NCBI GenBank assembly: GCA_030043175.1
Contig: JASHYD010000006.1
Location: forward strand, 1-8,979
Direction: 5' to 3'
DNA from: Xanthobacteraceae bacterium
GTDB lineage: Bacteria; Pseudomonadota; Alphaproteobacteria; Rhizobiales; Xanthobacteraceae
Length of the DNA stretch: 8,979 nucleotides
The first letter of the stretch is position 1. Every line of letters begins with the position of its first letter. Shown here one piece after another: positions 1 through 6,205 of the stretch. The notes beneath the pieces are model-generated. The model was not told where the DNA came from and made no database searches. It saw only the letters and a list, made by a program, of their open reading frames with translations. The position numbers and the translations under genes are program-made.

Positions 1-2
1 CT

Positions 3-290
3 GCCGACGGCGGGCAATCGTGGGGTGAGGCCGCGCTACAAAGCCCTGTACTGAGCATGGCCTTCACGCGTTTTCGTATGCCTTGGCAGTGGAATGGTGG
101 CCCGGCCACCTTGCAGAGCCGGGCGTGGGACGAAGATGGCAACGCCCAGCCAACCCGGGCGCAATTCGTTGAGGCGCGTGGCGAGTTGCCATCGGTCCCG
201 CCACTCTTGGCCTTCGAAAATCATCATTTCAATGCGATCGCGGGCTGGGCAGTCGATCAAAAAGGGCAGGTGACACATGTCTACGCATAG
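3..290 (+). CDS. soxC: SoxC-like sulfite/sulfane dehydrogenase, C-terminal end (partial)
   Basis: The reading frame is open from the left edge to TAG at 288-290, giving about 95 residues that end in HVYA. The stretch from ALTRFR-like residues (AFTRFRMPW) through QSRAWDEDG, QPTRAQFVEARG and HFNAIAGWAVD matches what I know of the end of SoxC and related molybdopterin sulfite oxidases, where this part is the Mo-co dimerisation domain. The catalytic molybdenum domain lies outside the window. In the Sox system SoxC pairs with the cytochrome SoxD in the periplasm and removes electrons from the sulfane sulfur bound to SoxY. The next gene starts inside this one (14-base overlap) and encodes a SoxD-like cytochrome, which supports the call and suggests translational coupling. 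A SorA-type sulfite dehydrogenase is the main alternative. The true start is not visible. Confidence 0.85.
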   Translation, partial: ADGGQSWGEAALQSPVLSMAFTRFRMPWQWNGGPATLQSRAWDEDGNAQPTRAQFVEARGELPSVPPLLAFENHHFNAIAGWAVDQKGQVTHVYA

Positions 291-843
291 ACTCTTTGTG
301 CTGGCTGCAGCTCTTGCTGTTACGTGTGTAAGCAGCCCCATGTTTGGCGCAAGCCCCAATCTCGGCCAACCCATCAGCAACGCGGACTTGGCGCCATGGG
401 ACATCGATGTCGAACCGAGCGGCGCGGGCTTGCCGGCGGGCAGCGGAACCTCGGACCAGGGCGCCCCCATCTTTGCCGAACAATGTTCCGCGTGTCACGG
501 TGATGGCGGGAAAGGCGCAACAACGACCACAAGCGGTGCGCCGGCAGCGCCGCCGGTCGTCAGCGATGTAAAACGCAATGGGATCGATGACACCACGCTG
601 ACCATCGCAAATTATTGGCCGTACGCCACAACCTTGTTCGACTACATCCGCCGCTCCATGCCGTGGACGTCGCCAAGATCCCTTACCGACCAGCAAGTCT
701 ACGCTCTGACGGCCTACATTCTGGCCCGGAACAAGCTGATCGACGATAAGCAAGTGATCAACGCTCAGACCCTGCCTAAGGTGCAAATGCCCAACAGGGA
801 TGGCTTTATCCCGCGTTTCCCCAGCCGCATGCCGCACCAGTAA
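277..843 (+). CDS. soxD: SoxD-like single-haem c-type cytochrome
   Basis: This 188-residue protein has a Sec-type signal peptide (hydrophobic residues about 6-24, cleavage probably near FGA) and one haem-binding CSACH motif at residues 70-74. The likely distal haem ligand is Met128 in RRSMPW, and the following SLTDQQVYALTAYILARN is the usual helix near the end of the cytochrome domain of SoxD. The product should sit in the periplasm and accept electrons from the SoxC-like partner encoded just upstream. Classical SoxD proteins are about twice this length and often carry two haem domains; this is a compact one-domain form. The start is ATG at 277 within the soxC-like gene, with GGGCAGG a few bases upstream as ribosome binding site. 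A SorB-like role with a sulfite dehydrogenase is possible. It appears intact. Confidence 0.85.
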   Translation: MSTHRLFVLAAALAVTCVSSPMFGASPNLGQPISNADLAPWDIDVEPSGAGLPAGSGTSDQGAPIFAEQCSACHGDGGKGATTTTSGAPAAPPVVSDVKRNGIDDTTLTIANYWPYATTLFDYIRRSMPWTSPRSLTDQQVYALTAYILARNKLIDDKQVINAQTLPKVQMPNRDGFIPRFPSRMPHQ

Positions 844-872
844 GTGAATTTGGAGGGGTTGATCGAGCGGAG

Positions 873-1843
873 ATGTTCATGGCGGATGCTTGGCATCACG
901 CGTCGAACTCTTCCTTTCCGCCGCCGGCGGCTGCGGTAGAAACGATCGGCGTCATGACGATCGCCATGATCGGCTCGAGTATCTCCTCGCAACTCGTCGA
1001 TCTTGAGATCGCGGATATTGGCGGAGCGTTCTGCGTATCCGCGGATGACGGGTCGTGGATTGCCTGCGTCGCCACCATGGCGGAGGTTGCGGCGATTCCC
1101 CTCGCCGCAATCCTCGTTCGCGCGCTGACCTTGCGCACAGTCATGATCACCTCATCCGTTGCTTTTCTGCTTTCTGCGCTTGCGAGCCTTGCCGTCCGCG
1201 GCGAACCTGAGCTTCTCGTTCTGCGTGCAATTCAGAGCTTCGCCGAGGGTACGGTCTCAGTGCTCATGTTCGTTGCCGTCATGGCGAGTTTGCCGCCCGG
1301 AGCTGGGCGTGCCATCGGCCTTTCTGTCTTCGGGTTTGCGTCGACTGCGCCTTCCGCGCTCGCTGCCTCAGCGGGCGGGTACCGACGTTGTTCTACGCAA
1401 CGCGCGACGTGCTGCCCCTGCAAGGAACGACCGCCGCAACGCTCTTCAACCTGAGTCGGGTGGTTGGTCAGACCTTCGGTACCGCGGTGATCGGCTCACT
1501 TATTACCGAGCGCGAGAAATACCACTCGGCCGTACTGGTCGATGCGATCAGCCAGGCGAATTCGGAAATCATGGAACGCTTCGACAGTTTTGTGGCAGCG
1601 TTCCTCGGGGTCCACGGCGATCGGGCGCTCGCACAGACACAGGCATGGGCATCCATCTCGAGCACAATGTCCTTGCAAGCCTACGTTCTGGCTTTCGCGG
1701 ATGCGTTTGTGCTGGTCGCAGTCGTGCTCGGGATGTCCGCACTTCTGGTAGTGCTGCTACCGCCGTTGCGCGAACGCGCTTCGCCCCCGATAGCGCCTTC
1801 GCCCGTGGGCCGCCCTTCGCTCGCCCCGGAGACGCGGCCATGA
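873..1843 (+). pseudogene. DHA2 (EmrB-type) MFS efflux transporter, internally deleted and frameshifted
   Basis: Two pieces of one transporter lie in different frames. From ATG 873 (GAGCGGAG just upstream) the first about 165 residues hold five likely membrane helices, including VETIGVMTIAMIGSS, the helix beginning WIACVATMAEV, VMITSSVAFLLSALASL and LLVLRAIQSFAEG, and stop matching near ASAGGY (about 1380). The second piece, in another frame from about 1385 to TGA 1841-1843, begins LFYATRDVLPLQGTTAATLF and continues NLSRVVGQTFGTAVIG, a pattern seen near helices 11-13 of drug/proton antiporters of the 14-helix DHA2 family. It ends with the helix AYVLAFADAFVLVAVV. Family members are about 500 residues, so roughly 180-200 residues (about helices 6-11) are missing and the join is out of frame. 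The gene should be inactive. It overlaps a HlyD-type adaptor gene, the standard partner of EmrB-type pumps. Confidence 0.8.
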
Positions 1844-2103
1844 TTGATGGATTGAAACGTGTCGCGCTCGCCGTGGCGGTGCTGGCGGTTGGAGCCGCTG
1901 CTCTCTATTTCGGCCATCAATGGTATGAGCGCTCACAAATCTTGCAGAGCACGGACGACGCGTATGTACGCGGAGAGATCACGGCCATCAGCTCCCGCGT
2001 ATCGGGATACGCGGTTGAGGTACCCGTGAATGATAACTTCACTGTCAAGGCCGCTCAGACGCTCGCACGGATCGATCCGCGCGAGTATCGAATGAGCGTA
2101 TAG
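1840..2103 (+). pseudogene. EmrA/HlyD-type membrane fusion protein, truncated N-terminus
   Basis: ATG at 1840 overlaps the transporter stop codon as ATGA, with GGAG at 1828-1831 eight bases upstream. The 87-residue product has a short cytoplasmic start, one membrane anchor (VALAVAVLAVGAAALYFGHQ, about residues 7-26) and the typical start of an EmrA-like adaptor: STDDAYVRGE, then ITAISSRVSGYAVEVPVNDN and the biotinyl-lipoyl-like half KAAQTLARIDPREY. It stops at TAG 2101-2103. Intact proteins are about 350-400 residues with a coiled-coil hairpin, a second lipoyl half and a beta-barrel, all missing here. The break coincides with the end of a LysR fragment on the opposite strand, so the cut is probably a rearrangement rather than a point mutation. 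The protein would normally bridge the inner-membrane pump to the outer membrane; this stub should be non-functional. Confidence 0.8.
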
Positions 2104-2348
2104 CATAGGGTTTCGAAGATCAATCGGCGGGTGAGCGCAGGGAACAGTCGCCCAGCCGTGGTAAGGCGGACACCCTGACCATGATGTTCGAACAGAGAAA
2201 CACCGAGATGGTCCTCGAGGTGGTGCACCGGGCGACTAAGGGTGGACCGGTACACACCCAAGATCTCGAAAAAATACCGGAGCTGCGCAGGATCGACGTT
2301 TTTGGCAGCTGCCCTCGGCGCTTTCGGTGCCGATGGCAACTCGCTCAC
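2104..2348 (-). pseudogene. LysR-family regulator, damaged N-terminal DNA-binding fragment
   Basis: Reading leftward from GTG at 2348, the frame gives DPAQLRYFFEIL, then GVYRSTLSRPVHHLEDHLGV and SLFEHHGQGVRLTTAGRLF. These match the winged helix-turn-helix of LysR regulators (LRYF..., ..STLSRxIxxLExxLGVxLFER..., ..GVRLTxAG). About 15-20 residues that normally follow LRYFVAVAE (the GSFTRAAxxLxxS part of the helix-turn-helix) are absent between FFEIL and GVYRSTLSR, so even the DNA-binding domain is broken. The effector-binding domain (about 200 residues) is missing: likeness fades near the junction with the truncated HlyD stub at about 2104. The 17 residues before DPAQLRYF may be chance upstream sequence. 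It may have once regulated the adjacent efflux genes, but that is a guess. Confidence 0.65.
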
Positions 2349-3460
2349 CGAGTGTGCTCCGTCACGCCTTCCGCCACATACGATGTCCGCGAACGTCCGT
2401 TAGATTCGAAGGCAGTAAAGTGGTGGCTAAAAGCACCGGTTCCACTCTGAATTGCTGTACACGCCGAGGGTGGTGGATTTGACGTCGTGAGATTGCGCCA
2501 GAGGTTCGCGACCGCTTTCTAATTTCTAGAGTGCGGCTCCGTATTTAGGCTGATCAAGTGATCGAATGACATAAGCTGGTGCATTACCAAGACTTAATAC
2601 TGCCGATGAGGCGCGAGAGCCTGAATTGCGGTCGAAGGAAGCAATTGGCGATTGGCTCGCACTCGTGTTTACGGTTCAGGCCCTAAGCTCCACGATCGCC
2701 GAACTGATACTTATCACAGTGGTCGAGTTTTTGAACCCGTCATGCGACCCTCATTTCGCCCGACAATCTCCTCGGAGGCACGTCATCAATTAGGCTCCGT
2801 GGTACAACTCACAAGCGTCATATTACATTTCTTATCTACATAATTTAATAATTGACTTACCAACAATTCGTTAACTCATCGATACTATGTCACTACACTC
2901 CCACCCGCAGCCAGCCGAGTCACAATAATAGACGATTTCAATCACGAAAACCTGACGGTTTCGCCTGATTATGTTCCAGCACCCGGTACTCTTCCTTGTG
3001 GAGGTTCGGACGCGTGAGGGCAGCCGGACGAAGCTCACGCTTGCAACCTAGCCAAAGCGCCAGGCGATGCGGCTTACGCTTCAAGCGACGTCCGGCGAGC
3101 GTCCGTGACGCGGATAAGCTCAATCATGAGCGTCACACGGCGGTACTCCGTCATGGGCTCGGTCACTACAGTTGCGAGTTTCGCGAGCACAAGGCTGGAG
3201 GCCATCTCCACTGAGAAGCCATGCGCTAAGAGGAAATGCTCCGTCGGACCGCACTGGGTACGGCAAGCGTGTGTCTATCGTCACGGTTCCTAGCGCCGTC
3301 GCCGAGCGCGAAATTCTTCCCGGCCGGTTCCGAACCACGACCGCCAACGAGCTCTCCGGTGCATTACACCGGAGGGCCGCAAAAATTATTTTGCCAGCCT
3401 TGGTCAGGTTCGCGCAAACCTTTTGCGGGTGTTTTCCCTGGTTTCGCGTAGAATGACCTC
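2349..3460. other. Gene-poor stretch with AT-rich core; no recognisable gene
   Basis: No protein that I recognise is encoded here on either strand, and stop codons are frequent in all frames. The part around 2800-2940 is markedly richer in A and T than the flanking genes, with runs such as CTACATAATTTAATAATTGA. A TTGACT at 2852-2857 could be a -35 element but no good -10 follows at the right distance and no gene lies downstream. One frame from about 2577 to TAG 2791-2793 reads a plausible protein-like segment (DWLALVFTVQALSSTIAELI, then LITVVEF), with TTG 2626 as the only possible start, giving 55 residues. This may be chance or a gene remnant. A perfect inverted repeat is listed separately at 3354-3374. 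Confidence 0.6.
3354..3374. repeat. Perfect 8-bp inverted repeat (hairpin)
   Basis: CTCCGGTG and CACCGGAG flank a five-base loop (CATTA), giving a perfect 8-bp stem. There is no T-run immediately after either arm, so it is not a typical intrinsic terminator. The AT-rich AAAAATTATTTT begins six bases to the right. It lies about 90 bases before the decayed small gene at 3461. It could be an operator or a remnant of a mobile element; function unknown. Confidence 0.5.
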
Positions 3461-3718
3461 ATGGCGGATTGGGAACTTGCAGTAGCTGCGCTTCGCGAGG
3501 TTTTGGGCTACTCGCGAACGCTGCAGCGCTGGTGCGAAGTCAGCCGGCGGCCGACTTTGTCGCGCCTTGCCAGTGAAGGGTAAGGCGCGGTGTAGGTTTC
3601 AATCGAGGAAGTGCTGCAGTGGGCGTATCGGGACAAGCTGCCGACGCAGACTGGGATGCGAAGATCCGGGCACCCAGTCGCCAGCAGGGCTCCAAGGTCC
3701 GCGCTGCTACCGACCTGA
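3461..3718 (+). pseudogene. Decayed small hypothetical gene with in-frame stops
   Basis: From ATG 3461 the frame reads MADWELAVAALREVLGYSRT and a further 20 residues, ending at TAA 3581-3583. A second stop (TAG) follows at 3593-3595. The same frame then continues with a protein-like segment, VSIEEVLQWAYRDKLP, up to TGA 3716-3718. The EEVLQWAYRDxLP pattern resembles short hypothetical proteins I associate with Bradyrhizobium-type genomes; I cannot name a function. Two stops in one otherwise coherent frame suggest a single decayed gene, though two short unrelated ORFs are possible. There is no Shine-Dalgarno sequence before ATG 3461, but a TAGAAT (3449-3454) sits where a -10 element would place transcription start at or near the ATG, so a leaderless transcript is conceivable; no convincing -35 is present. 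From 3719 to the hydratase gene I see nothing further. Confidence 0.35.
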
Positions 3719-3851
3719 ATGGTCGCAAGCGCACCGTTGGCCGCCTTCGGGTGATGGTTCGCTATCGAGTGAGGGCCCGCCGAGATCGCGCATCAGCATC
3801 CAGCCTGGTCTTTGTGGGCCGCGACCAAGGCTGGGCGGGCAGTGGCGCGCA

Positions 3852-5417
3852 TCACCGGCAGAAAAACACTTTCACGGCGTTGAACAGCGCCTTTGGATCG
3901 TATTGACTTTGGTACACCGGCGGCGGCGCGGGGCCGCGCTCAAGAAGGCGGTAGATTGCCTCCCACGCCGTGCGGACGGAGCATTCGATCGTGAAGGCGA
4001 TTTCCTTCGGAACCTCGACGTACTGACCGACGAGTCCGAGATTGGTCGCTCCCTCCGGGACCGGCGAAGGCCTGTCGCTGCGGCGCCGAGGGAGCCAGAT
4101 ATTGTTGACGTAGGGCAGATAGCAAGGTACGCAAATCGATGACGCCATGATCGCGTCCAATTGCTTGTCGAGCCGCAGCTGCTTCAGCGTCTCCTCCAAG
4201 ATCTCCTCGCCAGTGCAGGCCGTCATGGGTTTTCGCACGAAATCGCCAGTGCAATTGGGGTAGAGACCATAGCCCCACCAGACGCTGGTCCCGGTCGGTT
4301 GGTCGATGATTTCGGGCTGATGAAAGATGGACAGCGACAGCACCCAGCCCGAGTCCTTCAGCGTCACGAGCCCGCCGAGTCCCGCCTTGCTCCCGGTCAG
4401 CGCTGCAATTTGATTGATGAATTCGGTCCCCGTGTCGGTGACCGTGAAGGTCACCCACAGCGAGTCGGGGACCCGAGGCGCGCCGAAGAAAGTGCCGGGA
4501 TTGCCGAAATCCGTACGCCCCAGCGCCAGGCGTTGCCACAGCGCCCAGGAACGTCCGGTTGGCTGTGGATTGGTCGCCGCGGTCATCGATCCCACGGAAA
4601 AGTCGGCAGCTTGCGATCCGGTGATGACGAGCACGAGATCGTCCGGCGCGACCGCAACCGATGTCGTGGCGCCGCCCCGTTCATAGTCGAGGCGATCGAC
4701 CGTAATGCGGCCGGGCGCCGGCGCGATGCCGATGTCCCGCACGAACGCGCCGGTAAGGAAGTTCACGCCCTGCGGGCGCAGCCACGCGACCAGCGGTTCG
4801 ATGAAAAACTGGTGCTGGTTGAGGGGCGTGCGCATCACGCCCCGCATGTCCGACAGGTCCGGGAACAAATAGAGGAAGCGGTTCATGTAGCGCCGAAACT
4901 CGATCGCGCTGTGCCGGGGCAGCGATCCCATGATCGTCGACCAGAGGAACCAGAATTCGGTCGAAAAAAACCGCTTGGAAAAGAACTCCTCAATCCGCCG
5001 ACCGTCCAGCATCGCTTCGGGTGTCAGCACGACCCGCGCGAGGCTGAGGCCGTCGCCCAGGCTGAGGCCGAAACGCGGACCGTGAACGATGCGGCGGTCG
5101 CGATCGAAGATGTGCGCCTTGTCCTGGTAAGGCTCGCCGGTATTGAAGGCGAAGAAGTCCTCAGTGACGGAAATCGAGGGGTTGCGGGCGGAGGGGATCG
5201 ACTTGAGCAGGTCAAACGTGCAGCGGAATCTTTCGTCGAAAACGGAGCCCGGCACGTTGTAGCCACTCCGCGCGCTGCCGCCGAGAAAGAACCCGCCGCC
5301 CAGCAACTCGTCCGCCTCGTAGATCGTGATGTCGGCCCCGGACAGGCCGGCGTTCCGGATAAGCAGCGCGGCCGCCGCCAGTCCGCCGAACCCGCCACCG
5401 ACAATGTGCGCCCTCAT
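3852..5417 (-). CDS. ohyA: Oleate hydratase / MCRA-family FAD-dependent protein, divergent active site
   Basis: This 521-residue protein belongs to the oleate hydratase (myosin-cross-reactive antigen) family, flavoproteins that add water across the cis-9 double bond of unsaturated fatty acids at the membrane surface. Visible signatures are the FAD-binding start MRAHIVGGGFGGLAAAALLI (GGGFGG at 7-12) with the acidic YEAD at 33-36, RRIEEFFSKRFFSTEFWFLW (140-159), HSAIEFRRYMNRF (169-181), FPDLSDMRGVMRT (185-197) and the C-terminal block VPCYLPYVNNIWLPR through LGLVGQYVEVPKEIAFTIE and SVRTAWEAIYRLL (430-492). The usual RGGREM motif holding the catalytic Glu aligns with VPGSVF at 55-60, so that Glu is absent; the second catalytic Tyr probably corresponds to Tyr177. 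The usual YNQYDS is LNQHQF (199-204). The start is set by GGGGAGA upstream; the open frame further upstream carries no family sequence. Length is slightly below the usual 530-650. It could hydrate a different lipid or only bind FAD. Confidence 0.85.
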   Translation of the reverse strand: MRAHIVGGGFGGLAAAALLIRNAGLSGADITIYEADELLGGGFFLGGSARSGYNVPGSVFDERFRCTFDLLKSIPSARNPSISVTEDFFAFNTGEPYQDKAHIFDRDRRIVHGPRFGLSLGDGLSLARVVLTPEAMLDGRRIEEFFSKRFFSTEFWFLWSTIMGSLPRHSAIEFRRYMNRFLYLFPDLSDMRGVMRTPLNQHQFFIEPLVAWLRPQGVNFLTGAFVRDIGIAPAPGRITVDRLDYERGGATTSVAVAPDDLVLVITGSQAADFSVGSMTAATNPQPTGRSWALWQRLALGRTDFGNPGTFFGAPRVPDSLWVTFTVTDTGTEFINQIAALTGSKAGLGGLVTLKDSGWVLSLSIFHQPEIIDQPTGTSVWWGYGLYPNCTGDFVRKPMTACTGEEILEETLKQLRLDKQLDAIMASSICVPCYLPYVNNIWLPRRRSDRPSPVPEGATNLGLVGQYVEVPKEIAFTIECSVRTAWEAIYRLLERGPAPPPVYQSQYDPKALFNAVKVFFCR

Positions 5418-5423
5418 CGGCTT

Positions 5424-5430
5424 TCTCCCC
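5424..5430 (-). promoter_or_regulatory. Ribosome binding site of the oleate hydratase-family gene
   Basis: On the minus strand GGGGAGA lies six bases before the ATG at 5417-5415, a normal Shine-Dalgarno position. It decides the start, because the frame stays open for another 232 codons upstream and includes an ATG 17 codons earlier (5468) whose extra residues do not resemble the family. Confidence 0.6.
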
Positions 5431-6156
5431 GTACTCTGGGGCGGCGCTTTGAAACCGACCACCCACATCAACTGCCGCCGGTCGCTGCAAGCGACCACGC
5501 TGCTAGGGTATTGCCGAGCCGCGGGATACACTCGGTAATGCCAAGCGTGGGCATTCCTACGAAGCAGACACGTCGCGGAGCACGGGCGCCGCCGGTTCCT
5601 AGAGGATAGCATTATTACCCGGTGGCAAATAGAGTGCTCGCGGAATCCACGTCGCTTCCGTTCCCTGATGGGCCAATTCCTAAGGCACGGAGCGCGAGAC
5701 GAGACGACGCTGATCACTTCTTGAAATGAATGCCGACACCGTTGCCTCGGTAGCCGAGCGATGTTGGCGCAAAAGGCGGCGGCTGACCCAACGGCGCCAT
5801 CCGGGGCAACCAATCCGCACAACCAAGTGCTGGCGACCGTAGGCCACAGCATCTTGGCGGATTGAGCGCGAGGAGGCGACCGCGTGGCCGCTGTTTTTGT
5901 CTGCCCGACGTGACGCGCTCTGTTGCTCGCCAGTGAGCGCACGGCGAACCGCGTTAGGCCCACGCCTATGGACTGTCCTGGCGGCCGTCGGCAAGCGATC
6001 GTGGCGACGCGATGTGCGCGACCCGCAATGTCGCGCTGCAGCACGCTTCTGAGAGCCGGGCAAAAATTCCCGATATCCGTGTGGATGGTCGCTGTGTGTC
6101 GGAATAGCAACACAACGGCCCAAAATGGATGCAGACCAAGCTAACCTAGTTGGCCA
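5431..6156. other. Intergenic region without a recognisable gene
   Basis: Several frames are open here, especially on the minus strand, but none gives a sequence I recognise. The codons show R-, S- and C-rich compositions typical of wrong-frame reading of GC-rich DNA. One minus-strand frame ending at TGA 5716-5714 has a more protein-like end (RMAPLGQPPPFAPTSLGYRG then NGVGIHFKK) and may be the tail of a lost gene; it is open for about 77 codons without a good start. The region separates the divergent hydratase and outer-membrane genes and should hold their promoters. Confidence 0.4.
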
Positions 6157-6189
6157 TTGACCAGTTTTTATTTAGAATAATTATAGAAT
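6157..6189 (+). promoter_or_regulatory. Possible promoter of the outer-membrane protein gene
   Basis: TTGACC (6157-6162) is close to a sigma-70-type -35 box. TATAGA (6182-6187) or TAGAAT (6184-6189) could be the -10, but the spacers are 19 or 21 bases, longer than the ideal 17. The stretch is clearly AT-rich against its surroundings and ends 17 bases before the ATG at 6206, so the leader would be very short. Confidence 0.3.
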
Positions 6190-6205
6190 AAGTGTTGGGG
6201 CGGGT

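Noticed and set aside
229..837. 202-codon minus-strand frame over the cytochrome gene
   Set aside because: It is antisense to a clear haem protein with signal peptide and CSACH, and shows no domain.
1159..1839. Plus-strand frame upstream of and continuous with the HlyD stub
   Set aside because: The sequence is basic and low-complexity and overlaps both transporter pieces in a third frame; only the part from ATG 1840 has HlyD likeness.
2852..2895. Possible promoter or nod-box-like element in the AT-rich island
   Set aside because: TTGACT is present but there is no correctly spaced -10, no match to the nod-box repeats I know, and no gene downstream.
3567..4142. 191-codon plus-strand frame beginning before the hydratase end
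   Set aside because: It runs out of frame through the decayed small gene and antisense into the hydratase, with no recognisable content.
4161..5609. 482-codon open frame on the plus strand, antisense to the hydratase gene
   Set aside because: Its product is an R-, E-, A-rich string with no recognisable domain and lies opposite a clear flavoprotein. It is the expected antisense shadow of a GC-rich gene.
5418..6113. 232-codon N-terminal extension of the hydratase-family protein
   Set aside because: The frame is open but the extra residues are not family-like, the flavin motif starts at residue 3 of the chosen start as in many flavoproteins, and a good ribosome binding site precedes ATG 5417.
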